Source of the DNA: Pseudomonadota bacterium
GTDB lineage: Bacteria; Pseudomonadota; Gammaproteobacteria; Burkholderiales; Burkholderiaceae_C
Assembly (NCBI GenBank): GCA_963204815.1
Contig: CAUJHQ010000105.1
Span: forward strand, 89,097-153,096
Reading direction: 5' to 3'
DNA length: 64,000 bases
The stretch's first letter is position 1; every line of letters begins with the position of its first letter. Made by a program: the position numbers and the translations under genes. The notes beneath the pieces were generated by a model that had not been told where the DNA came from, searched no databases, and saw only the letters and a list, made by a program, of their open reading frames with translations. This document shows, piece by piece, positions 37,315 to 46,454 of the stretch.

Positions 37315-39213
37315 ATGACCGCCTACGCCGACTTCCACCGCCAATCGCTGCAGGACCGCGACGGGTTCTGGTCCGAAGAGGCCAAGCTCATCGACTGGCA
37401 CAAGCCCTTCGCGCAGGTCTGCGACTACAGCCGGCCGCCGTTCGCGAAGTGGTTCGTCGGCGGCGAGACCAACCTGTGCCACAACGCGGTCGACCGCCAC
37501 GTCGCGACGCGCGGCGACCAGAACGCGCTGATCTTCGTCTCCACCGAGACGAACCAGGAGAAGGTCTACAGCTACCGCGAGCTGCACGCCGAGGTGCAGC
37601 GCATGGCCGCCACGCTGCTGAGCCTGGGCGTGAAGAAGGGCGACCGCGTGCTCGTCTACATGCCGATGATTCCCGAGGCCGCGTTCGCGATGCTGGCCTG
37701 CACGCGCATCGGCGCGCTGCACTCGGTGGTGTTCGGCGGTTTCGCCAGCGTCAGCCTGGCCAGCCGCATCGACGACGCCGAGCCCACCGTGATCGTCAGT
37801 GCCGACGCCGGCAGCCGCGGCGGCAAGGTCGTGCCCTACAAGCCGCTGCTCGACGAGGCCATCAAGCTGGCCGCGCACAAGCCGCAGAAGGTGCTGATGG
37901 TCGACCGCGGCCTGTCGGCCTTCGAGCGCGTGGCCGGCCGCGACGAGGACTACGCCACCTGGCGCGAGAAGCACTTCCGCGCCGAGGTGCCCTGCACCTG
38001 GGTCGAGTCCACGCACCCGAGCTACACGCTCTACACCAGCGGCACCACCGGCAAGCCCAAGGGCGTGCAGCGCGACACCGGCGGCTACGCGGTGGCGCTG
38101 GCTTCGAGCATGAAGCGCATCTTCCTCGGCCAGCCGGGCGAGACCTACTTCAGCACCAGCGACATCGGCTGGGTCGTCGGCCACAGCTACATCGTCTACG
38201 GCCCGCTGATCTACGGCATGGCCACCATCATGTACGAGGGCCTGCCGATCCGCCCCGACGCCGCCATCTGGTGGAGCCTGGTCGAGAAGTACAAGGTGAC
38301 GTCGATGTTCTCGGCGCCCACCGCGATCCGCGTGCTGAAGAAGCAGGACCCGGCGGCGCTGACGAAGCACGACCTGTCCAGCCTGCGCGCGCTGTTCCTC
38401 GCCGGCGAGCCGCTCGACGAGCCCACCGCGAAGTGGATCTCCGAGAGCCTGAACAAGCCCATCATCGACAACTACTGGCAGACCGAGACCGGCTGGCCCA
38501 TCCTCACGATCTGCAACGGCGTCGAGAAGGCCCCCAGCAAGTTCGGCAGCCCCGGCAAGGCCGTCTACGGCTACGACGTGAAGCTGTTCGACGAGGCCAC
38601 CGGCGAAGAGCTGACCGGCGCCAACCAGAAGGGCGTGGTCGCCATCGAAGGGCCGCTGCCCCCGGGCTGCATGCAGACCGTGTGGCGCGACGACGAACGC
38701 TTCGTCAAGACCTACTGGAGCAGCATCGCCGGCAAGCAGCTGTACAGCACCTTCGACTGGGGCATCCGCGACGAGGACGGCTACTTCTTCATCCTCGGTC
38801 GCACCGACGACGTCATCAACGTCGCCGGCCACCGCCTGGGCACGCGCGAGATCGAGGAAAGCATCTCCAGCCACCCGAACGTGGCCGAGGTGGCCGTGGT
38901 CGGCGTGGCCGACCAGCTGAAGGGCCAGGTCGCGATGGCCTTCGCGGTGCTGAAGGACCCGAGCAAGGCCGCCACGCCGAACGAAGCGCTGAAGCTCGAG
39001 GGCGACATCATGAAGGTCGTCGACGAGCAGCTCGGCGCGGTGGCGCGGCCCTCGCGCGTGCGCTTCGTGAGCGTGTTGCCGAAGACGCGCTCGGGCAAGC
39101 TGCTGCGGCGTGCGATCCAGGCCGTGTGCGAGGCGCGCGACCCGGGCGACCTGACGACCATCGAGGATCCGACCGCGCTGCAGCAGATCAAGGACCTCGT
39201 CGGCGCGAAGTAG
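37315..39213 (+). CDS. prpE: Propionyl-CoA synthetase
   Basis: A 632-residue AMP-forming acyl-CoA synthetase. P-loop YTSGTTGKPKGVQRDTGG lies at about 240-257, the core motif YWQTETGWP near 385, and the C-terminal RTDDVINVAGHRLGTREIEE and RSGKLLRRAIQA (acetylated Lys region) close the domain. The WTGxxxxxxx region with ...DIGWVVGHSYIVYGPL matches PrpE rather than Acs. It activates propionate to propionyl-CoA. AGGAG lies seven bases before the ATG. Lys in the A10 motif is the usual target of acetylation, which sirtuins such as the one at 13470 reverse in other bacteria (known for the family, not shown here). Confidence 0.94.
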   Translation: MTAYADFHRQSLQDRDGFWSEEAKLIDWHKPFAQVCDYSRPPFAKWFVGGETNLCHNAVDRHVATRGDQNALIFVSTETNQEKVYSYRELHAEVQRMAATLLSLGVKKGDRVLVYMPMIPEAAFAMLACTRIGALHSVVFGGFASVSLASRIDDAEPTVIVSADAGSRGGKVVPYKPLLDEAIKLAAHKPQKVLMVDRGLSAFERVAGRDEDYATWREKHFRAEVPCTWVESTHPSYTLYTSGTTGKPKGVQRDTGGYAVALASSMKRIFLGQPGETYFSTSDIGWVVGHSYIVYGPLIYGMATIMYEGLPIRPDAAIWWSLVEKYKVTSMFSAPTAIRVLKKQDPAALTKHDLSSLRALFLAGEPLDEPTAKWISESLNKPIIDNYWQTETGWPILTICNGVEKAPSKFGSPGKAVYGYDVKLFDEATGEELTGANQKGVVAIEGPLPPGCMQTVWRDDERFVKTYWSSIAGKQLYSTFDWGIRDEDGYFFILGRTDDVINVAGHRLGTREIEESISSHPNVAEVAVVGVADQLKGQVAMAFAVLKDPSKAATPNEALKLEGDIMKVVDEQLGAVARPSRVRFVSVLPKTRSGKLLRRAIQAVCEARDPGDLTTIEDPTALQQIKDLVGAK

Positions 39214-39231
39214 CGCACCCGCTTCCCGGTG

Positions 39232-39245
39232 CCCCCGCGCGGGGG
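39232..39245. repeat. G/C-rich palindrome after prpE
   Basis: CCCCCGCGCGGGGG is a perfect 14-base palindrome 19 bases after the prpE stop. It could form a strong RNA hairpin and slow or end transcription, but no T run follows, so a true intrinsic terminator is unproven. Confidence 0.35.
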
Positions 39246-39317
39246 TGCCCGCGCGGGCGATGGCGGGGCGCAGCGCGCGTCGCCAGACTGCCGGCCATGT
39301 CATCACGGGAGCACGAC

Positions 39318-40163
39318 ATGGCCCACTCCAACCTGACGCGCCGGGCGCTGCTCGGCGGACTCGCGGCGCTGGCGCTGCCGGTGGCGGCGCTTCCCGCGCC
39401 GGCATTGATGCTGGCGCGCGAGGCGTCGCAAGGCATCGACCCCGCGGGCTACCTGGTCAGCGAGAAGCTCGACGGCGTGCGCGCGCACTGGGACGGCCGC
39501 ACGCTGCGCTTTCGCAGCGGCCTGCCGGTGGCCGCGCCGGCGTGGTTCATCGCCGGCCTGCCGGCGCTGCCGCTGGATGGCGAACTGTGGCTCGGCCGCG
39601 GCCGCTTCGAGGCGCTGGTCTCCGTGGTGCGCAAGGCGAACCCGGTCGACGCCGAATGGCGTGACGTGCGCTACGCGCTGTTCGACCTGCCGGGTGCCGA
39701 GGGCGCCTTCGCCGACCGCGCCGCGGCGCTGCAAGACACCGTGGCGCGGTGCGGCCACCCGGCGCTCGTTGCCGTCGAGCAGCGCTCGCTGGCCGACCCT
39801 GCGGGTTTGCGGCAGGCGCTGAAGGCGGTGGTCGACGGCGGCGGCGAAGGCCTGGTGCTGCACCGCGCCGAAGCGCGCTGGCAGGCCGGGCGCAGCGACG
39901 ACCTGCTGAAGCTGAAACCGCTCGCCGACGCCGAGGCCGTGGTGATCGGCCACGAGCCCGGACGCGGCCGCTTCGCCGGCCGCCTGGGCGCGCTGCGCGT
40001 GCGTACGGGGGAGGGTGTCGAGTTCCGGATCGGCACCGGATTCAGCGACGAAGACCGCGCGCGACCCCCCTCAATCGGGCGGGTCGTCACGTACACGCAC
40101 CGCGGCTTCACGAACGCCGGCGTGCCCAGGTTCGCGAGCTTCTGGCGCGTGCGCGAGCTCTGA
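39318..40163 (+). CDS. Exported minimal ATP-dependent DNA ligase (LigE-like)
   Basis: A 281-residue ligase. The leader carries twin arginines (TRRALLGGLAALALPVAALP), so Tat or Sec export to the periplasm is expected. The adenylation domain shows motif I SEKLDGVRA with the nucleotidyl Lys near 51, motif III PLDGELW, motif IV GEGLVLHR and motif V LLKLKPLAD. A short OB domain ends the protein (HRGFTNAGVPRFASFWRVREL). It joins DNA nicks with ATP. LigE-type enzymes are linked to competence and biofilm DNA; none of those genes is nearby. GGGAG lies six bases before ATG 39318; ATG 39297 is a less likely start. Confidence 0.88.
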   Translation: MAHSNLTRRALLGGLAALALPVAALPAPALMLAREASQGIDPAGYLVSEKLDGVRAHWDGRTLRFRSGLPVAAPAWFIAGLPALPLDGELWLGRGRFEALVSVVRKANPVDAEWRDVRYALFDLPGAEGAFADRAAALQDTVARCGHPALVAVEQRSLADPAGLRQALKAVVDGGGEGLVLHRAEARWQAGRSDDLLKLKPLADAEAVVIGHEPGRGRFAGRLGALRVRTGEGVEFRIGTGFSDEDRARPPSIGRVVTYTHRGFTNAGVPRFASFWRVREL

Positions 40164-40282
40164 AACGGCTGTCACCAAGGCGATAGCGGGTGCGGGTTCG
40201 GCCGCATGCCGGCGGCGCGCGCCTCCCCTATAAGGCACGACCATCGCCCGCAACACGACGGGCAGCCCAAGGAGACCCCCGC

Positions 40283-42427
40283 ATGCCGTTCCCCCTTTCG
40301 AGCCGCCAACTCGCAGCCGTTGCGCTTGCGCTCGCCAGCCCGGCCGTCCTGGCCCACGGCGGCGTCAGCGTGCGCCTCGACCCGGCCGACCCCGCCGGCG
40401 CGCCGTTCCCGAGCAACCGCTTCACGGTCTTCGACGGCAGCAACATCACGCTGCGCCGCGTCGCGCTGCCCAAGCCCGACTGCGCGGTGCGGCCGAGCGA
40501 CTGCGCCGACGTCGACGTGCTGAACACGCTCGATGGCTTCTCGACGCAGCCGCGCTTCACCGTGCCCTTCACCGGCGACATCGACCCGGCCACGGTGACG
40601 AGCGACACGGTCTACCTCGTGAACCTGGGCGACACGCTGTCGCTGCGCGGCTTCGGCGAGCGCGTCGGCATCAACCAGGTCGTCTGGGACCCGGCGACGA
40701 AGACGCTCGCCTTCCAGAGCGACGCGCTGTTGCAGCAGCACTCGCGCTACCTGCTCGTCGTGACCGACGGCGTGCGCGACACGCGTGGCCGCAAGATCGA
40801 CAGCGACGGCTGGGGTGAGGAATTCGGCCTCGCCTTCGGCCGCGACATGCGCGGCGCCGCCTACCGGCACGAGCTGCGCGGCGCGGTGCAGTCGCAGCGG
40901 CACGGACGCCACAAGATCGTCGCCGCCAGCGTGTTCACCACGCAGAGCATCAGCGCCGACCTCGCCAAGATCAACCGCCAGATCAAGCGCAGCACGCCTG
41001 CGCCGGTGGACTTCAACATCGGCAACAACGGGTCCGCGCGCGCGGTCTTCCCGACGGGGACGCTGCAGGGCATCCAGTTCGCGCGCCAGACCGGCACCAC
41101 GAACTTCGTCTCCGGCTTCCTGGCAACGCCGGCGCTGAACGTGGTGCAGGGCGCGGTGGGCGCCGTCGCGTACGGCCGCTTCACGTCGCCCGACTACCAG
41201 AACGCCGCGAAGGTCATCCCGGCCACCGGCACGCTGACCGGCGCGCCGCAGCCGCAGGGCAGCAACAACCTCGTCGTGCAGGTCTTCCTGCCGGCCGGTG
41301 CGAAGCCGGCCGGCGGCTGGCCGGTGGCGATGTTCGGCCACGGCTTCACCGACAGCATGTACGGCGTGCCCTGGGCCGTGGCCTCGGTGTTCGCGTCGCG
41401 CGGCATCGCGACGGTGTCGATCAACGTCGTCGGCCACGGCGGCGGCGCGGCCGGCACGCTGACGGCGCTGCAGGCGGGCCAGGCGCCGGTGGTGGTGCCG
41501 GCGGGCGGACGCGGCTTCGACCAGAACGGCGATGGCGCGATCGACAGCACCGAAGGCGTGAGCGCCGTCGGCGCGCAGAGCCTGGTCAGCAGCCGCGACG
41601 GCCTGCGCCAGACCGTCGTCGACTACATGCAGCTCGTGCGCCAGATCGAAGCCGGCATCGACGTGGACGGCGACGGCAGCGCCGATCTCGACGCCCAGCG
41701 CATCTACTACGCCGGCCAGAGCTTCGGCGGCATCTACGGCACCATCCTGCTCGGCGTGGAGCCGTCGATCAAGGCGGGCGTGCCGAACGTGCCGGGCGGC
41801 TCGATCGCCGAGATCGCGCGCATCAGCCCGGCGTTCCGCATCCTCACCGGCCTGGCGCTCGCGACGCGCCAGCCGACGCTGCTGAACCTGGCCCCCACGG
41901 CGCAACTGCCGGTGCCGCTGAACTTCAACGAGAACATGCCGCTGCGTGGCGAGCCGGCGCGCATCAACGGCGTGCCCGGGGCGATGGCGATCCAGACCTA
42001 CCTCGACCGTTCGCAGTGGACCACGCAGACCGGCAACCCGGTGAGCTACGCGCCGTTCATCCGCAAGCAGCCGCTGCACGGCAACGCCGCCAAGCCGGTG
42101 ATCGTGCAGTTCGCGAAGGGTGACGTCACGGTGCCGAACCCGACGTCGAGCGCGATCCTGCGCGCCGGCGACCTGGCCGACCGCGCGACCTACTTCCGCA
42201 ACGACCTGGCCGTGGCGGCCGATGCCACCGTGCCGAAGAACCCGCACACCTTCCTCAGCAACCTGACCATCGCCGGGGCGGCGCCCTACGCGGTGGCGGC
42301 GCAGACGCAGATGGCGGTCTTCTTCGCGAGCCACGGCACGCTGACGATCGACCCCGACGGCGCCGGTCCGTTCTTCGAGGTGCCGATCGCCGGCGCCCTG
42401 CCGGAAACGGTGAACTTCCTCCCCTGA
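40283..42427 (+). CDS. Secreted lipase-like alpha/beta hydrolase with calcium-binding loops
   Basis: A 714-residue exported protein. The signal (QLAAVALALASPAVLA, cut near residue 25) is followed by an all-beta N-terminal region with an Ig-like unit (TVPFTGDIDPATVTSDTVYL) as found in bacterial virulence-factor-lipase N-terminal domains. The hydrolase domain starts near 335 (PVAMFGHGFTDSMYG) and has the nucleophile Ser480 in AGQSFGG. Two calcium-type loops, DQNGDGAID (413-421) and DVDGDGSAD (460-468), lie in between. It probably cleaves an extracellular ester or polyester; the substrate is not known. AAGGAGA precedes the ATG. Confidence 0.85.
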   Translation: MPFPLSSRQLAAVALALASPAVLAHGGVSVRLDPADPAGAPFPSNRFTVFDGSNITLRRVALPKPDCAVRPSDCADVDVLNTLDGFSTQPRFTVPFTGDIDPATVTSDTVYLVNLGDTLSLRGFGERVGINQVVWDPATKTLAFQSDALLQQHSRYLLVVTDGVRDTRGRKIDSDGWGEEFGLAFGRDMRGAAYRHELRGAVQSQRHGRHKIVAASVFTTQSISADLAKINRQIKRSTPAPVDFNIGNNGSARAVFPTGTLQGIQFARQTGTTNFVSGFLATPALNVVQGAVGAVAYGRFTSPDYQNAAKVIPATGTLTGAPQPQGSNNLVVQVFLPAGAKPAGGWPVAMFGHGFTDSMYGVPWAVASVFASRGIATVSINVVGHGGGAAGTLTALQAGQAPVVVPAGGRGFDQNGDGAIDSTEGVSAVGAQSLVSSRDGLRQTVVDYMQLVRQIEAGIDVDGDGSADLDAQRIYYAGQSFGGIYGTILLGVEPSIKAGVPNVPGGSIAEIARISPAFRILTGLALATRQPTLLNLAPTAQLPVPLNFNENMPLRGEPARINGVPGAMAIQTYLDRSQWTTQTGNPVSYAPFIRKQPLHGNAAKPVIVQFAKGDVTVPNPTSSAILRAGDLADRATYFRNDLAVAADATVPKNPHTFLSNLTIAGAAPYAVAAQTQMAVFFASHGTLTIDPDGAGPFFEVPIAGALPETVNFLP

Positions 42428-42452
42428 ACGCGGCCGCGGCCCGTGAATGAAG

Positions 42453-42476
42453 AAGGGCGGCCTCGCGGCCGCCCTT
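42453..42476. terminator. Hairpin between convergent genes
   Basis: AAGGGCGGCC-TCGC-GGCCGCCCTT: ten-base perfect stem and four-base loop in the 70-base gap between the lipase-like gene and the convergent PhoH gene. It can serve both strands. No clear T run follows on the plus strand, so the termination strength is uncertain. Confidence 0.65.
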
Positions 42477-42497
42477 CGGCGTTTCGGCGGCAGGCGT

Positions 42498-44141
42498 TCA
42501 GAGCACTTCGCTGGCGAAGTCGGCCAGCCGCGAGCGTTCGCCGCGCGCCAGCGTGATGTGGCCGCCGTGCGGCCAGCCCTTGAAGCGGTCGACGGCGTAG
42601 GTGAGGCCGCTCGAACCTTCGGTGAGGTAGGGCGTGTCGATCTGCGCCAGGTTGCCCAGGCAGACGATCTTCGTGCCCGGGCCGGCGCGCGTGATCAGCG
42701 TCTTCATCTGCTTGGGCGTGAGGTTCTGCGCCTCGTCGATCAGCACGAACTTGTTCAGGAAGGTGCGCCCGCGCATGAAGTTCAGGCTCTTGATCTTGAT
42801 CTTCGAGCGCACGAGGTCGTTGGTGGCCGCGCGGCCCCACTCGCCGGCGCTCGAATCGCCGCGCGCCAGCACCTCGAGGTTGTCGTCGAGCGCGCCCATC
42901 CACGGGCCCATCTTCTCTTCCTCGTTGCCGGGCAGGAAGCCGATGTCGTCGCCCACCGGCACGGTGACGCGGGTGACGATGATCTCGCTGTAGCGGCGGT
43001 CATCGAGCACCTGGCTGAGGCCGGCGGCCAGCGTCATCAGCGTCTTGCCGGTGCCCGCGGTGCCGGTGAGGGTGATGAAGTCGCACTCCGGGTCCATCAG
43101 CAGGTTGAGGGCGAAGTTCTGCTCGCGGTTGCGCGCCGTCACGCCCCAGACCGCGTTCTTGCCGTGCGTGTAGTCGCGCAGCGTCTTCAGCACCGCGGTC
43201 TTGCCGGTGATCTCGGTGACGCGGGCGTACAGCGGCGTGGCGCCCGGGGTCTCGAGGTAGACGAACTGGTTGATCATCAGCGCCGGCACGAGCGGGCCGC
43301 TGATGCGATAGAAGGTGTGGCCGCCCTGCTGCCAGCTCTCCATCGTCTTGCCGTGGCGCTCCCAGAAGTCGGCCGGCAGCGGCATCACGCCGGTGTAGAG
43401 CAGGTCGCCGTCTTCCAGCGTCTTGTCGTTGAAGTAGTCCTCCGCCGGCAGGCCGAGCGCGCGCGCCTTCACGCGCATGTTGATGTCCTTGGACACCAGC
43501 ACCACGTCGCGGCCGGGCAGTTGCTCGCGCAGCGTCTGCACCACGCCCAGGATCTGGTTGTCGGCCTTGCCCTGCGGCAGGCCGGCGGGCAGCTTGTAGT
43601 CGAGGAACTGGGTCTGGAAGAAGAGCTTGCCGCCGGCCTCGCGGCGGCCGGTCTTGGCCAGCGGGATGCCGGCCTTGGGGTCCAGGCTGCCGTCGGTGGC
43701 GAGCGCGTCGAGCTCGCGGCTGACCTGGCGCGCATTGCGCGCGACCTCGCTCATGCCCTTCTTGTGGCCGTCGAGTTCCTCCAGCGTGATCATCGGCAGG
43801 AAGACGTCGTGTTCCTCGAAGCGGAAGAGCGACATCGGGTCGTGCATCAGCACGTTGGTGTCGAGCACGAAGAGCTTGGCGGGGCCGCTGCCGCGCGGCG
43901 TGCGCACGCGCGCCTTCGGGGCCGCGGCCGGCGCGGGGGCCGCCGGTGCCGATGCGGCGGGTGCGCGCACCGCGGGCCGGGCGGCCACGGCGGCGCCGCC
44001 GTCGTGCAGCGCGAGCGGCGCCGGGGCCGACTCCGCGTGCGCCTTGATGGTGCGCTTTTCCGGCTTCGGTGCGGCCTGGGCCTCGAAGTCGGCGGCGGAC
44101 AGCAGGGCGGCTTTCTTGGTGGGGGGCTTGGGCAGGGGCAT
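42498..44141 (-). CDS. PIN-PhoH fusion protein (PhoH family ATPase/ribonuclease)
   Basis: A 547-residue protein. After an Ala/Pro-rich linker (about 20-85) comes a PIN nuclease domain starting KLFVLDTNVLMHDP with the acidic residues of the active site. The C-terminal half is a PhoH ATPase: Walker A LTGTAGTGKT near 315, Walker B FVLIDEAQNLTP near 470. This PIN-PhoH arrangement is known as PhoH2/YlaK-like and is linked to RNA unwinding and cleavage. The start at 44141 (MPLPKPPTKK) leaves a terminator of the bcp gene directly upstream. No toxin-antitoxin partner is visible. Confidence 0.92.
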   Translation of the reverse strand: MPLPKPPTKKAALLSAADFEAQAAPKPEKRTIKAHAESAPAPLALHDGGAAVAARPAVRAPAASAPAAPAPAAAPKARVRTPRGSGPAKLFVLDTNVLMHDPMSLFRFEEHDVFLPMITLEELDGHKKGMSEVARNARQVSRELDALATDGSLDPKAGIPLAKTGRREAGGKLFFQTQFLDYKLPAGLPQGKADNQILGVVQTLREQLPGRDVVLVSKDINMRVKARALGLPAEDYFNDKTLEDGDLLYTGVMPLPADFWERHGKTMESWQQGGHTFYRISGPLVPALMINQFVYLETPGATPLYARVTEITGKTAVLKTLRDYTHGKNAVWGVTARNREQNFALNLLMDPECDFITLTGTAGTGKTLMTLAAGLSQVLDDRRYSEIIVTRVTVPVGDDIGFLPGNEEEKMGPWMGALDDNLEVLARGDSSAGEWGRAATNDLVRSKIKIKSLNFMRGRTFLNKFVLIDEAQNLTPKQMKTLITRAGPGTKIVCLGNLAQIDTPYLTEGSSGLTYAVDRFKGWPHGGHITLARGERSRLADFASEVL

Positions 44142-44159
44142 CAGCGCGACGCGGGGTGT

Positions 44160-44197
44160 GAAAAAGACAAAAGCCGCGCAGCAGGCTGGGCGGCTTT
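44160..44197 (-). terminator. Intrinsic terminator of bcp
   Basis: On the minus strand AAAGCCGC (44197-44190) and GCGGCTTT (44177-44170) form an eight-base stem with a 12-base loop, followed by TTTTGTCTTTTTC. This is a classical rho-independent terminator 60 bases after the bcp stop. It makes separate transcription of the PhoH gene likely. Confidence 0.85.
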
Positions 44198-44256
44198 CAG
44201 TGTGGAGGCAGGGGCGGCGCAACGCGTGCGCCGCCGGAAGCACAGTCGGGCGATGG

Positions 44257-44733
44257 TCAGGCTGCCTTCTTCAGGGCCTTGACGGCCTTCAGGACTTCCT
44301 CGACATGGCCGGCGACCTTGATGCCGCGCCACTCGGCGCGCAGCACGCCGGAGGCGTCGATCAGGAAGGTGCTGCGCTCGATGCCCTTCACCTTCTTGCC
44401 GTACATGATCTTGTTCTTGACGACGCCGAACATGTGGCAGAGCTTCTCTTCGGTGTCGGCGATCAGTTCGAAGGGCAGTTCGAGGTTCTGCTTGAACTTC
44501 TCGTGCGAGACGAGGTTGTCGCGCGACACGCCGAAGACCACCGCACCGGCCTTCAGGAAGTCCTTGTGGTGGTCGCGGAACTGCATCGCTTCGGTGGTGC
44601 AGCCGGGCGTGGCGTCCTTCGGGTAGAAGTACAGGACGACCGCGTGCCCCTGGTTGGCCTGCGGCGTGAACTTGACGCCGCTGGTGGCAACGGCTTCGAA
44701 TTCCGGGAGGGCTTTGTTGATGACAGGCGTCAT
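44257..44733 (-). CDS. bcp: Thiol peroxidase of the Bcp/PrxQ family
   Basis: A 158-residue peroxiredoxin with the peroxidatic Cys45 in ATPGCTTEA and the conserved Arg/Thr environment. In E. coli the resolving Cys is five residues later; here that position is Met (CTTEAM), so this is a one-Cys form or uses Cys98 (KLCHMFG) or an external thiol. It reduces hydroperoxides with thioredoxin or glutathione. TATAAT lies 47 bases upstream and a clear terminator downstream, so it is probably monocistronic. Confidence 0.95.
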   Translation of the reverse strand: MTPVINKALPEFEAVATSGVKFTPQANQGHAVVLYFYPKDATPGCTTEAMQFRDHHKDFLKAGAVVFGVSRDNLVSHEKFKQNLELPFELIADTEEKLCHMFGVVKNKIMYGKKVKGIERSTFLIDASGVLRAEWRGIKVAGHVEEVLKAVKALKKAA

Positions 44734-44780
44734 GGAGTAATGTCTCGGAAAGCTATTTGCCGAAGCCGGCTCAATCCGAG

Positions 44781-44786
44781 ATTATA
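44781..44786 (-). promoter_or_regulatory. -10 box for bcp
   Basis: Perfect TATAAT on the minus strand, 47 bases before the bcp ATG, giving an expected leader of about 40 bases. No clear -35 is seen at the right distance; the upstream sequence is a run of G/C. Confidence 0.5.
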
Positions 44787-44811
44787 AATGCCCGGCCCGG
44801 GCCGGCCCTCC

Positions 44812-45180
44812 CTACAGCAGCAGGGCGGCCACGGCAGAGCGTCGTTCGCTCACGAGCACGTTGTAGGTCCGGCAGGCGGCGGCCGTGTCCATCGTCTCGA
44901 AGCCGATGCGCCGCTCGATCAGCGCCCGCATGAGTTGCGGGTGCGGGAAACGGATCTTCGCGCCGCTGCCGAAGATCACGACTTCAGGCCCGAGCGCGGC
45001 GATGCGCTCGAAGTGCGCGGCCGTGAGGCTCTCGAAGGCGGGCGCGTCCCAGGCCAGCACGGCGCCCTCCCAGGGCACGATGATGCTGGCCGTGTGCGGC
45101 GCGGCGCCGACCCAGACGCGGCCGGGCTCCTGGCGCGAGACGAGGTTGACGCCGCTGGTGGTGTCGGGCTGGAACTTCAT
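44812..45180 (-). CDS. Mth938-like domain protein (DUF498/DUF598)
   Basis: A 122-residue protein with the compact Mth938 fold pattern: VWVGAAPHTASIIVPWEGAV, LGPEVVIFGSGAKIRFPHPQ near residues 64-83 and RIGFETMDTAAACRTYNVLV near the end. Related to NDUFAF3, an assembly factor of mitochondrial complex I; bacterial members have unknown roles. Its start is two bases from the GTG at 45183 on the other strand and 42 bases from the chosen alaA start, so the two genes are divergent with a tiny shared control region. Confidence 0.85.
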   Translation of the reverse strand: MKFQPDTTSGVNLVSRQEPGRVWVGAAPHTASIIVPWEGAVLAWDAPAFESLTAAHFERIAALGPEVVIFGSGAKIRFPHPQLMRALIERRIGFETMDTAAACRTYNVLVSERRSAVAALLL

Positions 45181-45221
45181 GCGTGGATAATTCTAGGTTC
45201 CGCAGCCGCCAGACGCCCGCC

Positions 45222-46454
45222 GTGAAGCCGATCGCCAAGTCCAGCAAGCTCGCCAACGTCGGCTACGACATCCGTGGCCCCGTGCTCGACAAGGCACGGC
45301 AGATGGAGGACGAGGGCCACAAGATCATCAAGCTGAACATCGGCAACGTCGCCGCGTTCGGCCTGATGCCGCCCGACGAGATCGTGCAGGACATGATCCG
45401 CAACCTGCCCAGCCAGGTGGCCGCCGGCTACACCGACAGCAAGGGCCTGTTCGCGCCGCGCAAGTCGGTCGTGCACTACACGCAGGAGAAGGCGATCGCC
45501 GGCGTCACGGTGGACGACGTCTACCTGGGCAACGGCGCCAGCGAACTCATCGCGATGAGCATGAACGCGCTGCTCGACGCTGGCGACGAGGTGCTGATCC
45601 CCAGCCCCGACTACCCGCTGCACACCGCGGTGGTCTCGCTGTCGGGCGGCACGCCGGTGCACTACCGCTGCGACGAAGGCTCGGGCTGGCTGCCCGACCT
45701 GGCCGACATCCGCGCCAAGGTGAGCCCGCGCACCAAGGCCATCGTCGTCATCAACCCGAACAACCCGACCGGCGCGCTCTATCCGGACGACCTGCTGAAG
45801 GACATCGTCGAGATCGCGCGCCAGCACCAGCTGATCGTCTTCGCCGACGAGATCTACGACAAGACGCTGTACGACGGCAACACGCACACCAGCATCGCGA
45901 GCCTGGCTGACGACGTGTTCTTCGTCACCTTCAACGGCCTCAGCAAGAACTACCGCAGCTGCGGCTACCGCGCCGGCTGGATGGTGGTGTCGGGCGACAA
46001 GCGCCACGCGAAGGACTACATCGAGGGGCTGAACATGCTGTCCTCGATGCGCCTGTGTGCCAACACGCCGGGCCAGCTGGCCATTCAAACCGCGCTGGGC
46101 GGCTACCAGAGCATCAAGGACCTGGTGGCGCCCGGTGGCCGCCTGTGCCGCCAGCGCGACCTGGCCTACGACCTGCTGAGCCAGATCCCGGGCGTGAGCG
46201 TCGTCAAGCCGAAGGCGGCGCTGTACATGTTCCCGCGCCTGGACCCGAAGGTCTACCCGATCGCCGACGACCAGCAGTTCGCCTACGACCTGCTGGCCGA
46301 GGAGAAGGTGCTCATCGTGCAGGGCACCGGCTTCAACTGGCCCGACCCGGACCACTTCCGGCTCGTCTTCCTGCCGAACTCCGACGACCTGACCGAAGCC
46401 GTCGGCCGAATCGACCGGTTCCTCGCCCACTACCGCAAGCGTCACTTCGTATGA
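45222..46454 (+). CDS. alaA: Alanine transaminase (AlaA-type PLP aminotransferase)
   Basis: A 410-residue class I aminotransferase. The N terminus (KPIAKSSKLANVGYDIRGPV) follows E. coli AlaA closely, so GTG 45222 is the likely start; GTG 45183 would add 13 residues without that match. PLP sites: NGASELIAM, NPNNPTGALY, the PLP Lys in FNGLSKNYRSCGYRAGW, and the Arg in HFRLVFLPN. It makes alanine from pyruvate and glutamate, a minor route being valine. The stop overlaps the hom start (ATGA). Its presence before hom and thrC is common in beta-proteobacteria. Confidence 0.93.
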   Translation: MKPIAKSSKLANVGYDIRGPVLDKARQMEDEGHKIIKLNIGNVAAFGLMPPDEIVQDMIRNLPSQVAAGYTDSKGLFAPRKSVVHYTQEKAIAGVTVDDVYLGNGASELIAMSMNALLDAGDEVLIPSPDYPLHTAVVSLSGGTPVHYRCDEGSGWLPDLADIRAKVSPRTKAIVVINPNNPTGALYPDDLLKDIVEIARQHQLIVFADEIYDKTLYDGNTHTSIASLADDVFFVTFNGLSKNYRSCGYRAGWMVVSGDKRHAKDYIEGLNMLSSMRLCANTPGQLAIQTALGGYQSIKDLVAPGGRLCRQRDLAYDLLSQIPGVSVVKPKAALYMFPRLDPKVYPIADDQQFAYDLLAEEKVLIVQGTGFNWPDPDHFRLVFLPNSDDLTEAVGRIDRFLAHYRKRHFV

